From Lachnospiraceae bacterium (GTDB lineage Bacteria; Bacillota; Clostridia; Lachnospirales; Lachnospiraceae), in the NCBI GenBank assembly GCA_017434885.1, contig JAFSGE010000056.1, positions 235,004-299,003 on the forward strand: DNA of 64,000 nucleotides, in the 5' to 3' direction. The translations under genes were made by a program, and so were the position numbers. Positions 33,344-43,235 of this stretch are shown piece by piece. How positions within the stretch are numbered: the stretch's first letter is position 1; the number at the start of each line of letters is the position of its first letter. Below the pieces are notes generated by a model, which ran no database searches, was not told the origin of the DNA, and saw nothing but the letters and a program-made list of their open reading frames with translations.

Positions 33344-35007
33344 TTTTCAATAAAATCATCCATAAACTGATGAAAAGGACTGGGCTTTCCGAAGTAGTAT
33401 CCCTGAATGTAATCCGGGTCGATACCACAGATTTTGTCCAGTTCTTCTTTTGTCTCAATTCCTTCAATACAGAAATTAAGGTCGATACTGTGCGTCATAT
33501 CTGACATATGGCGAAGCAGATTGTATTCATACTCATTCTTCAACGCCTTTAATGTAAAGGAACGGTCAATCTTAATGGTATTTGGACTTAAATTATACAG
33601 GTAATGGAAGTTGGAATATCCCGTACCGAAATCATCCAGTGCCAACGGAATACCATGTTCTTTCAGTCCCTCGCAGAACTTAATGAAATTATCATCCGAT
33701 TCAAGGAAGCCGCTTTCCGTAAGCTCTATCAGCAGACTGCCACGCTGCAGATGATACTTGTCCATGTAATATAAAATATCACTGAGTACATCACTCTTTA
33801 AAACCTGAATGTAAGATAAGTTTACGGATACTTTAAATTCAGGTATAAACTTCTGAATCTCACTGCAGGCAATCATTGCCTGTTCAAGCACCCATCTTCC
33901 TACAGGAATAATCAGACCGCTCTCCTCCAGCAAAGGAATAAATTCCACCGGAGAAATGAATCCCGTCTCTTCACTGTTAAAACGAAGAAGCGTCTCTGCA
34001 CCCATCAGGCATTTCTTCTTGATATCCACCACAGGCTGATAATACGTAGTAAAGCCTTTAAATCCGTCATTCACCGCCTGACGCATAAAACGAATCAGGT
34101 CTTTCTTACGCAGGAATGCCTTGTAATCGGGCTTATCATATACATAGTATTTATTCTTGCCTCTATCCTTTGCTTCGTTTAATGCAAACTCCGAAAGCTT
34201 CATCAGATTATCATAATTCTGCTGGTCTATATCTTCGAAATAAACGATTCCGCTTGAAATGGTAAAAAATACTTCGTACTGGTTTCCGATAATAAATTCA
34301 ATGATTTTTCTCTGGATATCACTGTATAATTTTTGAGCTTCATTTCTGTCTTCGCTCTCAAAATCAACAATTATGAATTCGTCAGCAACTACCTTAAACA
34401 GCTCCTGTCCGACGGAAACAGCTTTACTCATGGCTTCAGCCGTCTTCTTCAGAATCATGTCGCCATAACTCATACCTTTGTTTTCATTGATTTCTTTGAA
34501 ATTATCAATTCCGATTCTGAGCAAAAACCCCTTTTCGCGACGTTCTGTATTATTTTGAATTTCCTTTTGAAGAACAAACTCACTGAGCAGACCACTGACA
34601 TTGTCAGCCTTCTGCTTCTTGCCGATTTCGTTAATACATCCTACCAGATATTTAGGTTCTTTATTTTCATCAAAAAGAACGCGACCACGGCAGTTAATCC
34701 AAATTGCTTTACCGGTCTTGTCAATCCACCGATACTGCATGTCGTGGAAATCTTTTTCTTTGCGCTTAATCTGTGCAATATCTTCATTCAAAGCAGGACT
34801 GTCTTCCTGATAAGTTGCCTCACCAAGCACAGCAGCCGCATTGGGGAACTGGTCAGAAGGGAGATTAAATCTCTTTGCCGCACCGGCAGAAATACAATAA
34901 GTATCCTCCTGTAAATCCATGATATAGATATAATCATCCATACAGGGATTCAAGATATCAATCACTGTTTTAAATTGTTTACTGAAGTCCTTCGATAATC
35001 CGTCCAT
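33340..35007 (-). CDS. PAS-GGDEF(degenerate)-EAL protein
   Basis: A 555-residue soluble protein. ATG at 35007 is used because GGAAGGAAG stands before it. Order: a PAS-like domain (10-130), a GGDEF domain (about 160-300) whose signature is worn down to VADEF, and an EAL domain (305-550). In the EAL part AETLLRF replaces EALLRF but keeps the catalytic Glu; SVNLSYIQV, IELTESGFL, LDDFGTGYS, IKIDRSF and EGIETKEEL keep the metal ligands and the catalytic Lys. I expect phosphodiesterase activity and no cyclase activity. The tail of the gene overlaps the DtxR-family gene by four bases. Confidence 0.88.
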   Translation of the reverse strand: MDGLSKDFSKQFKTVIDILNPCMDDYIYIMDLQEDTYCISAGAAKRFNLPSDQFPNAAAVLGEATYQEDSPALNEDIAQIKRKEKDFHDMQYRWIDKTGKAIWINCRGRVLFDENKEPKYLVGCINEIGKKQKADNVSGLLSEFVLQKEIQNNTERREKGFLLRIGIDNFKEINENKGMSYGDMILKKTAEAMSKAVSVGQELFKVVADEFIIVDFESEDRNEAQKLYSDIQRKIIEFIIGNQYEVFFTISSGIVYFEDIDQQNYDNLMKLSEFALNEAKDRGKNKYYVYDKPDYKAFLRKKDLIRFMRQAVNDGFKGFTTYYQPVVDIKKKCLMGAETLLRFNSEETGFISPVEFIPLLEESGLIIPVGRWVLEQAMIACSEIQKFIPEFKVSVNLSYIQVLKSDVLSDILYYMDKYHLQRGSLLIELTESGFLESDDNFIKFCEGLKEHGIPLALDDFGTGYSNFHYLYNLSPNTIKIDRSFTLKALKNEYEYNLLRHMSDMTHSIDLNFCIEGIETKEELDKICGIDPDYIQGYYFGKPSPFHQFMDDFIEN

Positions 35008-35057
35008 ACAACTTCCTTCCCCCAAAAAGGAAAAGATATTTTTCACTACTACTAAAA

Positions 35058-35086
35058 ATTTTAGCATAGTTTCGTAACATTGACAA
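35058..35086 (-). promoter_or_regulatory. Promoter of the PAS-GGDEF-EAL gene
   Basis: On the minus strand, -35 TTGTCA (35086-35081), a 17-base spacer and -10 TAAAAT (35063-35058). Confidence 0.6.
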
Positions 35087-35133
35087 CCAGTTGCGCAAAA
35101 TTTTTATTCATTTTTTGCTAAATTATTATACTT

Positions 35134-37599
35134 TTATTTGCTTGCATTTCCTATGTCGTAAACAGATTTACACCTGAAGGTTTCTGCATCTCCGGACAGG
35201 ATCTCTACGGTATAGCTTCCCGCTTCCATATCAAAATAATTGTCTGAAAACTTGCAATCACCGTCCATTGCCTGTATCTCCACATTTTTCGCATAAGCAT
35301 CTGCATAAACAATAATTCTGTCTTCCTTTTTCTCCCATCGCAAATTAGGGTTTTCAAACCGGTAATGCTTAGGCGGCGTAAACAGAGCTGTATTTCGGGA
35401 AACCACTTTTCCTTCCGATACAAACTGATATGTCAGATGCATTTCTCTCTCGTCATACTGTTCAAAATTCAATTTATCAAGCCAGATTCCGCCAAGGGAA
35501 GGTACCGTAACATCACTGCTGCCGCTTTCCAACACTTCACTGTCGGGTTTACATAACTTCCATTCCACTGTTCCGCAAACCTCATTCATGGTTTCGTTTG
35601 TCACATGAAGTCTGGCACTCTTCTCAATGGGTGCAGGCTCTGCCACGCAAAAAGGTCTCTCGCTTTGTTCTCCGATTTCTTCACAGGAAATCATCACCGG
35701 TGCAAACATCTTTTTCTCTGCATAATGAAGTGCTTTCCATCTGCCGTAATAATCGATGCTTGCCCAGGAAGCTACCGGCCAGATATCATTCAGCTGCCAG
35801 ACAAGCGTCCCCATACATCTGCCCCTGTAACGTCTGAAATGCTCCACCCCGTACCTTATGGCATCTGCCTGTAACAGCTGTGATGCGTATAAAAGATTTT
35901 CAAAATTCATGGGATACAGGTAAGTTGCCGACAAATAATTCATAATTTTACCGTTAGCTGCCGTATTTCTCTGATGCATCTCCATCACACGGGAAAAAAT
36001 ATTTCTATCCTCCGGCTCTGTAAACGTCTCTACTGTTTTCAGGCAGGGGAATGACTGGAATCCAAATTCCGACAAATAGCGGAAACGGAATTTGCGGTAC
36101 TCGGTAAAAGGCTTATTACCGTGCCATACATCCCAATAATGTGTATCGCCCTTATTTTCATCCCATGGGTTATCAAAATTTCCGCCTGCGGACGGACTGG
36201 ACGGCCAATAAAATGTAGCCGGGTCTTCTTCCTTCAAAATTTTAGGAATGATATATTCAAATATCTTTATGTAGTCATATTTCTGTTTAACAGAAGGTTT
36301 CCATGCCTTATCAAGCGTCTGGGTTTCCATTTCATTGTTACCGCACCAAAGTCCCAGACAGGCATGGTGGCGGATTCTTCTCACATTGTCAACGATTTCT
36401 CTTGTGATATTTTCTTCAAATTCATCATCCAGCTCGTAGGATGCACATGCAAACATGAAATCCTGCCATACCAAAAGTCCCAGTTCATCACAAATGTCAA
36501 AGAAATAATCATCGGGATAATAACCACCGCCCCATATTCTGACGGAATTATGATTTGCCTCAACCGCATCCGTGAGAAGTCTTCGTGTTCTCTCCTCGGT
36601 AATCCTCTCAAACAAATTGTCCTCCGGAATATAATCTGCGCCCATGGCAAAAATCTTCACACCGTTTACTTCATGCGCAAAACAATTTCCCCACTCATCC
36701 GCATCCGTATTTACTGTCATGGTGCGAAGTCCGATTCTTCTTTCCCACACATCCAAAAGGATGCCGCTTTCATCAAACAACTCCGCTTTTACTGTATAAA
36801 GAGGCTGCTTACCGTAGCCTCTCGGCCACCAAAGCTTCGGCTCTGTAATCTCCATCCTGTAGTCATCGCCGTCCGTGCAGAAAGCTTTTCCGTCCGGTGA
36901 TGTCACTGTTATCTTTACCGGCAAGTCTGTACTATCGCCAAACAATTCCAATACCACATCAAAATCCAACGTCACCTTTTCTTCTTCATGCTGCTGTCTG
37001 ACATATACGGATTCAAAACGCCCTTTCTGAACGCCAAGCAACGAAACTTCTCTGAAAATACCTGCATCAGGAAGTCTCGGACCCCAATCCCATCCAAACA
37101 TACAATGCGCTTTTCTCAAATGGGGAAAGCCTTCCATGGCATCTGTAGACCCGCCTGTATATACCTTTTCATTTTCCTCTTTAATGTATTTTGTAGGCGA
37201 ATGCAGAACAATTTTCAGTTCATTTTCTCCTGCCTTTATTTCCTCTGTTACATCATATTCCCATGTGCGGTGCATATTATACGCCGTACCCAGAAATGTT
37301 TCATTCACATAAATATCTGCCAATGTATCAATCCCGTCAAAATGCAACAGCAGCGCATCACAGGACAAATATTCTTCATCCGCCTTGAAAATCATGCTAT
37401 AGACAAAGTCATTATCCATCAGAGGTAACACTTTGAGTTCATTATCACGATAATAGGGATCCGGAATGAGTCCTTCCTTTAACAAAGTTCCGTAAACAGA
37501 CCCCGGTATATTTGCCGCAATTTTACCTTCCGGCAAGACACCGGCATCCTTTCCCACAATTTTTAATTCTCCGATTCCCTGTATGATTTTTTTCAGCAT
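35134..37599 (-). CDS. GH2 beta-mannosidase
   Basis: An 821-residue intracellular glycosidase (no signal peptide). The N-terminal sugar-binding beta-sandwich has HRTWEYDVTEEIKAGEN and KAHCMFGWDWGPRLPDAG, a hallmark of GH2 beta-mannosidases. The TIM barrel carries RIWGGGYYPDDYFFDICDEL, acid/base Glu in LWCGNNEME and the nucleophile Glu in SEFGFQSFP. Beta-sandwich domains end the protein. It removes terminal beta-mannose from mannan or N-glycan fragments. It is a single gene, divergent to the small membrane protein gene. Confidence 0.93.
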   Translation of the reverse strand: MLKKIIQGIGELKIVGKDAGVLPEGKIAANIPGSVYGTLLKEGLIPDPYYRDNELKVLPLMDNDFVYSMIFKADEEYLSCDALLLHFDGIDTLADIYVNETFLGTAYNMHRTWEYDVTEEIKAGENELKIVLHSPTKYIKEENEKVYTGGSTDAMEGFPHLRKAHCMFGWDWGPRLPDAGIFREVSLLGVQKGRFESVYVRQQHEEEKVTLDFDVVLELFGDSTDLPVKITVTSPDGKAFCTDGDDYRMEITEPKLWWPRGYGKQPLYTVKAELFDESGILLDVWERRIGLRTMTVNTDADEWGNCFAHEVNGVKIFAMGADYIPEDNLFERITEERTRRLLTDAVEANHNSVRIWGGGYYPDDYFFDICDELGLLVWQDFMFACASYELDDEFEENITREIVDNVRRIRHHACLGLWCGNNEMETQTLDKAWKPSVKQKYDYIKIFEYIIPKILKEEDPATFYWPSSPSAGGNFDNPWDENKGDTHYWDVWHGNKPFTEYRKFRFRYLSEFGFQSFPCLKTVETFTEPEDRNIFSRVMEMHQRNTAANGKIMNYLSATYLYPMNFENLLYASQLLQADAIRYGVEHFRRYRGRCMGTLVWQLNDIWPVASWASIDYYGRWKALHYAEKKMFAPVMISCEEIGEQSERPFCVAEPAPIEKSARLHVTNETMNEVCGTVEWKLCKPDSEVLESGSSDVTVPSLGGIWLDKLNFEQYDEREMHLTYQFVSEGKVVSRNTALFTPPKHYRFENPNLRWEKKEDRIIVYADAYAKNVEIQAMDGDCKFSDNYFDMEAGSYTVEILSGDAETFRCKSVYDIGNASK

Positions 37600-37651
37600 A
37601 AAACCCGCCTCACTTTTGCTTTTTTCTTGAGTATATCACATCACATAACAT

Positions 37652-37679
37652 TTGCAAACACATACAAATATGGTATAAT
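37652..37679 (+). promoter_or_regulatory. Promoter of the small membrane protein/EAL unit
   Basis: -35 TTGCAA (37652-37657), a 16-base spacer and -10 TATAAT (37674-37679), 38 bases before the first ATG. Confidence 0.6.
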
Positions 37680-37716
37680 TATAGCAGTAAAACAAATCAT
37701 AAAAAAGGAGCTTTTC

Positions 37717-37962
37717 ATGAAAAAAACTCACAAACAAATTGCAGCTATCGTGTGTATCGTATTGCTGCTTCTTTTATATGTTGCTACACTGGTTGTTGCC
37801 ATTTTGGATTTTCCCGGCTCTGACAGGCTTTTTGCCGCCTGCCTCGGTGCCACCATCGGTGTTCCCATACTGCTTTGGATTTATATTGCAGCTTACGGGA
37901 AACTGACCAACAAAAAATCCATGGCTGATTTATTCCCCGATTCAGATACGAAAAACACCTAA
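37717..37962 (+). CDS. Small two-helix membrane protein
   Basis: An 81-residue protein with a basic start (MKKTHKQ) and two membrane helices (IAAIVCIVLLLLLYVATLVV and a second near residues 42-60). The ATG at 37717 has AAAAGGAG seven bases upstream; the earlier in-frame ATGs lie before the promoter. It precedes the GGDEF/EAL gene by 17 bases and so is likely co-expressed with it. Function unknown. Confidence 0.78.
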   Translation: MKKTHKQIAAIVCIVLLLLLYVATLVVAILDFPGSDRLFAACLGATIGVPILLWIYIAAYGKLTNKKSMADLFPDSDTKNT

Positions 37963-37979
37963 GCATATCCGGAGGTACT

Positions 37980-39347
37980 ATGAGTTTCAAAAAAGATGTT
38001 CCGACAGGAAGCCGCAGAGAAATTGAATCAGAAGATTTATATTTATACTCCTTGCGTAAAATGGCTGAGAAAAATCTGGACAAGAACCGGATTGCCCTCA
38101 CCAATTTGCTTAATTTGCGCGCGTTTCTTTATAAAGCAGATGATTTAATCCGCTACAATGATGATAAATATGCCATCATTGTTATGGATATTGCCGGTTT
38201 CAAACTGGTAAACGAATTTTGTTCCCGCAAAGCCGGAGACGAACTCCTTATTTACATATCAGACTGCTTCCGGGAATATGACAGCGAAAAGTCCGTAGCT
38301 GCGCATTTTCGTGCAGACATCTTTGCCCTTTGCCTTCCCTACGAAAGTGAGGATGACTTGGTTGCCATCGTTAACGATTTAAGCGACAGGATAAAATCTT
38401 TTCCCATTTCCTGTAAGGTCATGCCTGCTTTCGGTATTTGCATTGCCACAGACAAAAATGTTTCAGCCGCTTACATTACGGATTATGCATTTATTGCCCA
38501 AAAGACCATCAAAGGCAAATATTTTACCAATTATGCATTTTTTGATTCCACCATGCGTGACCAAATGTTACTGGAAAAGAAAATTGAAAACGGATTTGAC
38601 GAGGCACTTGTCACCGATCAGTTCCAATTATATATTCAGCCCAAGGTTAACATGGTTACCGGACGCATCATTGCAGGAGAGGCTTTGGTTCGCTGGATGC
38701 ACCCGGGCGAAGGATTAATCTCCCCTGCCGCTTTTGTTCCTGTCCTTGAGAAAAATGCTTCCATCATTGCCATGGACAAATGCATCTGGCGTAAGACTTT
38801 CCAGTTAATATCACAGCTTAAAGTAGAGCATGATATTGAAATTCCTATCTCCATCAATATTTCAAGGGTACATGCCTATGATGAGAGTCTGGTAGAAACT
38901 CTGATTAATTTGTCTGTCGGTTATCAGGTATCACCCGAACTGATTCCTCTGGAAATCACGGAAAGTGCCTATTCCGAGAATGAAAAGGAAATGTACGAAA
39001 AAATCAGACAGTTAAAGGCCTACGGCTTTAAGCTTTCCATGGACGATTTCGGCAGCGGCTATTCCACACTGAATATGCTGGTAGACCAACCGGTAGATGA
39101 AATCAAAATTGACCGTGCTTTCCTTTACAATATTGAGGACCCAAAATACCGGACACTTATCAGCCATACGATTAATATGATTCATGATTTGGGACTTCCC
39201 ATTATTGCAGAAGGCGTAGAGACAGAAACTCAAAAAGAATTATTGCTTGAATGGGGCTGTCAACAGGCGCAGGGTTTTCTATTCTACAAACCCATGCCGG
39301 TAGAAAACTTCAAGGAATTATTGCTAAAACAAAAACAGGAGCCGTAG
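37980..39347 (+). CDS. GGDEF(degenerate)-EAL phosphodiesterase
   Basis: A 455-residue soluble protein. The first half (about 35-200) keeps the GGDEF fold (NLLNLRAFLYKADDLI, MDIAGFKLVNEFCSRKAGDEL) but has FRADIF where GGDEF should be, so it cannot be a cyclase. The EAL half (205-450) is intact: GEALVRW, ISINISRVH, LEITESAYS, MDDFGSGYSTL, IKIDRAF, EGVETETQ, QGFLFYKPMP. It should hydrolyse c-di-GMP, with the first half perhaps sensing GTP. GGAGG precedes the ATG. The stop codon lies inside the terminator hairpin. Confidence 0.92.
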   Translation: MSFKKDVPTGSRREIESEDLYLYSLRKMAEKNLDKNRIALTNLLNLRAFLYKADDLIRYNDDKYAIIVMDIAGFKLVNEFCSRKAGDELLIYISDCFREYDSEKSVAAHFRADIFALCLPYESEDDLVAIVNDLSDRIKSFPISCKVMPAFGICIATDKNVSAAYITDYAFIAQKTIKGKYFTNYAFFDSTMRDQMLLEKKIENGFDEALVTDQFQLYIQPKVNMVTGRIIAGEALVRWMHPGEGLISPAAFVPVLEKNASIIAMDKCIWRKTFQLISQLKVEHDIEIPISINISRVHAYDESLVETLINLSVGYQVSPELIPLEITESAYSENEKEMYEKIRQLKAYGFKLSMDDFGSGYSTLNMLVDQPVDEIKIDRAFLYNIEDPKYRTLISHTINMIHDLGLPIIAEGVETETQKELLLEWGCQQAQGFLFYKPMPVENFKELLLKQKQEP

Positions 39348-39357
39348 CTCCTGTTTT
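39334..39357 (+). terminator. Terminator overlapping the EAL stop codon
   Basis: A perfect 9-bp stem AACAGGAGC/GCTCCTGTT (39334-39342 with 39347-39355), flanked by A-run and T-run. The TAG stop (39345-39347) lies in the loop and first base of the 3' arm. Confidence 0.88.
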
Positions 39358-39395
39358 ATTTTGTCATTCTCTTCTGTCTTCAGCATACAATATCT

Positions 39396-42300
39396 TTATT
39401 TAAAATATGCCACACCGGATTCAAACATCTTCAAATCCTGTTCTCCGTAAATATTGATTGCAACACCGCTTCCGATACGCTCTACATGCGCCATCTTACC
39501 AAGACATCTTCCGTCAGGAGACGTAATACCCTCAATAGACGCATAGGAACCGTTGATGTTCCACTCTTCATCCATGGATACGTTACCCTCAAGGTCGCAG
39601 TACTGTGTTGCCACCTGACCGTTTGCAAACAGCTTGTCAATCCATTCCTTAGGCGCAACAAAACGTCCTTCACCGTGAGAAGCAGGCGTCGCATATACAC
39701 CGCCAAGGGTTGCTTCCTGTAACCAGGGAGACTTATTGGAAACCACCTTGGTGTAAACCATCTTGGAAATATGACGGTTAATGGTATTAAAGGTCAGTGT
39801 AGGTGAATCTTCCTTCTGTCCTACAATTTCACCGTAAGGTACAAGACCAAGCTTAATCAGTGCCTGGAATCCGTTACAGATACCAAGGGCAAGACCGTCT
39901 CTTTCGTTAAGAAGCTTCATAACTGCTTCCTTCATCTTTGCATTCTGGAATGCTGTAGCAAAGAATTTCGCACTTCCGTCCGGTTCATCACCTGCAGAAA
40001 ATCCGCCGGGGAACATGATAATTTGTGCTTTTTCAATATCTTTTTCAAAGGCATCTACAGACGCTCTGATATCTTCTGCCGTTAAATTCTTAAATACTCT
40101 AGTGATTACATTTGCACCGGCTTTTTCAAATGCCTTGGTGGAATCGTACTCACAGTTGGTTCCGGGGAATACAGGAATAAATACGGTCGGTTTTGCCACC
40201 TTATTCTTGCACACGTAAACTTTATCAGCCTTAAAGCATTCGGAAGCCACAGCATCAGTTCCCTTTTCTGCCTTGGTCGGGAATACCTTCTCAAGACGGG
40301 AAGTCCATGCATTAAGTGCCTCATCCATGGAAACCGTTACATCTCCGTAGGTAAATGCTGCATCATTGGTTACCTGTCCCACTACTCTGTAGTTTAATTC
40401 TTCAACATCCAGTGCTGCTGCGTCTGCACTTGTCATTTCAAGGACGATATCGCCTAAACCGTTTTCGAATAAATCTGCGGGCTTAAGCTGTGTATCATAA
40501 GCAACGCCAAGTTTATTACCAAATGCCATCTTGCTGACACCTGCCACAAGTCCCTTCGCATCAAGGGCATATGCGGATTTCACCTTGCCGGCTCTCATCA
40601 GCTCTGTAATAAAGCTGTAGGTCTTCATAACATGCTCATATACCGGGATATCGTATTCATCTTTATCAAACCAGAACTGAACCAAAGTATTGCCTGCTTC
40701 TTTCAGTTCGGGTGTAATTACTTCCTGTTTCTTTGCCACATCTACTGCAAAGGATACCAGTGTAGGCGGAACGTCAATATCATTGAAGGTTCCTGACATA
40801 CTGTCTTTACCACCGATGGAAGGAAGACCGTATCCAATCTGCGCATCATATGCACCAAGCAGTGCTGCAAAAGGCTGGCTCCAACGCTCAGGATCAGAAG
40901 TCATTCTGCGGAAGTACTCCTGGAAGGTAAATCGAATCTTGCTAAAGTCACCACCGGCTGCCACTACCTTCGCCATGGACTCTGTCACTGCATACACAGC
41001 TCCGTGATAAGGACTCCATGAAGACAGGTAAGGGTCAAAGCCGTAGCTCATCATGGTAACCGTATCTGTCTTTCCTTTCAGGGAAGGAAGCTTTGCCACC
41101 ATGGTCTGTGTCTCTGTCAGCTGATATTTACCACCGTAAGGCATCAGTACACTTGCCGCACCGATGGATGAGTCAAACATTTCCACAAGTCCCTTCTGGG
41201 AGCATACGTTCAAATCATTTAAAGTGGTCATAAATGCTTCTTTCACGTCACCGTTATCTAAAGCATCTTTCACACCGGGAATTGCTGTTTTCTTTAAGTA
41301 GTTATCTTCTTCGGAAGGAATGTTTACTACTACATTTGTTTCCTGATGAGCACCATTGGTATCAAGGAAGGCTCTCGCAATATTAACAATTTCCTTACCT
41401 CTCCACTTCAGCACCAGTCTGGGTTCCTTAGTTACCACTGCAACGGGAATTGCCTCTAAGTTTTCTTCTGCCGCATAACCAAGGAAGGTATCTACATCCT
41501 TAGGGTCAACTACAACTGCCATTCTTTCCTGAGATTCGGAAATAGCAAGCTCTGTGCCATCAAGACCTGCATATTTCTTGGGTACCTTGTCAAGGTCTAC
41601 TGTAAGACCTGCAGCGAGTTCACCAATGGCAACGGATACACCGCCGGCACCAAAGTCATTACATTTCTTAATAATCTTGCTGACTTCACCGCGTCTGAAC
41701 AGTCTCTGGATTTTACGCTCTGTAGGTGCATTACCCTTCTGCACCTCTGCACCACAGGTTTCAATAGAGCTTTCTGTGTGCACCTTTGAGGAACCTGTTG
41801 CACCGCCGCAGCCGTCACGTCCTGTTCTTCCGCCGAGAAGGATAATTACATCATCAGGGTCGGAATTTTCTCTGATAACATTTTTACGGGGAGCCGCACC
41901 CATAACGGCACCGATTTCCATTCTCTTAGCCACATAGTCGGGATGATAAATCTCTTTTACATAGCCTGTAGCAAGACCAATCTGGTTACCATAGGAAGAA
42001 TAACCGCTTGCTGCGCCGCGAACCAGCTTCTTCTGGGATAATTTACCTTTTAAGGTTTCTGCAACGGGAACCGTAGGGTCAGCCGCACCGGTTACACGCA
42101 TTGCCTGATATACATAGCCTCTTCCTGAAAGAGGATCACGGATGGCTCCGCCAAGACAGGTAGCCGCACCACCGAAAGGTTCAATTTCCGTAGGATGGTT
42201 GTGGGTTTCGTTTTTGAAGAATACCAACCATTCTTCTGTTTCAATACCGCTACCGTAATCAATTTCCACAGGCACAACAACAGAGCAGGCATTAATTTCA

Positions 42301-43196
42301 TCAGATTCTTCCATATCCTGCAGTTTGCCGTCCTTTTTCAGCTTACGCATAGCCATAAGAGCCAAATCCATAAGGCATACAAACTTATCATCTCTGCCTG
42401 CAAAAATTTCAGCTCTGGTATCTAAATAACTTGCATAAGTAGTCTCAAGGGGTGCTTTATAATATCCCTCTTCAAACTCAATATTTTTAAGCTCTGTGGA
42501 GAAAGTGGTATGACGGCAATGATCAGACCAGTACGTATCCAGCACTCTGATTTCTGTCATACTGGGGTCACGCTTTTCTTCTCCCGCAAAATAATTCTGA
42601 ATATGAAGGAAATCCTTAAAGGTCATAGCAAGACCTAAAGAATCATATAGCTTACGGAGTTCATCCTCAGATAAATCCTTAAATCCGTCAAAAACAATCA
42701 CATCTGCAGGATCATCATACTCTGTTACCAGTGTTTCCGGTTTCACCATGTCGGTTTCTCTGGAATCTACCGGGTTAATACAATATGCTTTGATTCTGTC
42801 AAATTCATCCTCGGAAACATCACCGGTAATCAGATAAGTAACCGCAGTCTTAATGATAGGTTCTTCATCTTCCTTTAAGAACTTCACACACTGAACGGCA
42901 GAGTCTGCTCTCTGGTCGAACTGCCCCGGCAGGTACTCAACACTGAATACTTTACCGTCTGTCGGAATTTCAATGTTTTCTGAATAAAGAATATCTACCG
43001 GCGGCTCGGAAAATACGGTTTTACAAGCTTTTTCGAAAGTTTCTTCCGAAATATTCTCCACATCATAGCGGATAAATTCCCTTACCTCCTTAACACCGGT
43101 AATTCCCAGATAACTGCCGATTTCTTCCTTCAGTTCCTTTGCCTTTACTGCAAAAGGCGCTTTCTTTTCTACATAGATACGTTTTACGTTTCCCAT
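39396..43196 (-). CDS. purL: Phosphoribosylformylglycinamidine synthase (fused PurL)
   Basis: A 1266-residue single-chain FGAM synthase, the fourth step of purine synthesis (FGAR + glutamine + ATP to FGAM). It has the fused layout: PurS-like N-terminus, two PurL halves (HNHPTEIEPFGGAATCLGG in the first, GGKDSMSGTF in the second) and a class I glutamine amidotransferase at the C-terminus (PGGFSAGDEPDGS, nucleophile Cys in LGICNGFQAL, closing SHGEG). It stands apart from the purE-M-N-D cluster 13 kb away, with no purine riboswitch visible in the short gap upstream. Confidence 0.96.
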   Translation of the reverse strand: MGNVKRIYVEKKAPFAVKAKELKEEIGSYLGITGVKEVREFIRYDVENISEETFEKACKTVFSEPPVDILYSENIEIPTDGKVFSVEYLPGQFDQRADSAVQCVKFLKEDEEPIIKTAVTYLITGDVSEDEFDRIKAYCINPVDSRETDMVKPETLVTEYDDPADVIVFDGFKDLSEDELRKLYDSLGLAMTFKDFLHIQNYFAGEEKRDPSMTEIRVLDTYWSDHCRHTTFSTELKNIEFEEGYYKAPLETTYASYLDTRAEIFAGRDDKFVCLMDLALMAMRKLKKDGKLQDMEESDEINACSVVVPVEIDYGSGIETEEWLVFFKNETHNHPTEIEPFGGAATCLGGAIRDPLSGRGYVYQAMRVTGAADPTVPVAETLKGKLSQKKLVRGAASGYSSYGNQIGLATGYVKEIYHPDYVAKRMEIGAVMGAAPRKNVIRENSDPDDVIILLGGRTGRDGCGGATGSSKVHTESSIETCGAEVQKGNAPTERKIQRLFRRGEVSKIIKKCNDFGAGGVSVAIGELAAGLTVDLDKVPKKYAGLDGTELAISESQERMAVVVDPKDVDTFLGYAAEENLEAIPVAVVTKEPRLVLKWRGKEIVNIARAFLDTNGAHQETNVVVNIPSEEDNYLKKTAIPGVKDALDNGDVKEAFMTTLNDLNVCSQKGLVEMFDSSIGAASVLMPYGGKYQLTETQTMVAKLPSLKGKTDTVTMMSYGFDPYLSSWSPYHGAVYAVTESMAKVVAAGGDFSKIRFTFQEYFRRMTSDPERWSQPFAALLGAYDAQIGYGLPSIGGKDSMSGTFNDIDVPPTLVSFAVDVAKKQEVITPELKEAGNTLVQFWFDKDEYDIPVYEHVMKTYSFITELMRAGKVKSAYALDAKGLVAGVSKMAFGNKLGVAYDTQLKPADLFENGLGDIVLEMTSADAAALDVEELNYRVVGQVTNDAAFTYGDVTVSMDEALNAWTSRLEKVFPTKAEKGTDAVASECFKADKVYVCKNKVAKPTVFIPVFPGTNCEYDSTKAFEKAGANVITRVFKNLTAEDIRASVDAFEKDIEKAQIIMFPGGFSAGDEPDGSAKFFATAFQNAKMKEAVMKLLNERDGLALGICNGFQALIKLGLVPYGEIVGQKEDSPTLTFNTINRHISKMVYTKVVSNKSPWLQEATLGGVYATPASHGEGRFVAPKEWIDKLFANGQVATQYCDLEGNVSMDEEWNINGSYASIEGITSPDGRCLGKMAHVERIGSGVAINIYGEQDLKMFESGVAYFK

Positions 43197-43235
43197 GATG
43201 ACTCAAAGTCCCTCCGTTTATGTTTTTTCTTAGTT

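Noticed and set aside
35008-35133. Cyclic-di-GMP riboswitch ahead of the GGDEF/EAL gene
   Set aside because: The conserved GEMM core is absent; the region holds only a standard promoter and a short leader.
43197-43235. Regulatory leader of purL
   Set aside because: Only 39 bases separate purL from the TetR gene end; this is too short for a riboswitch and shows no hairpin.
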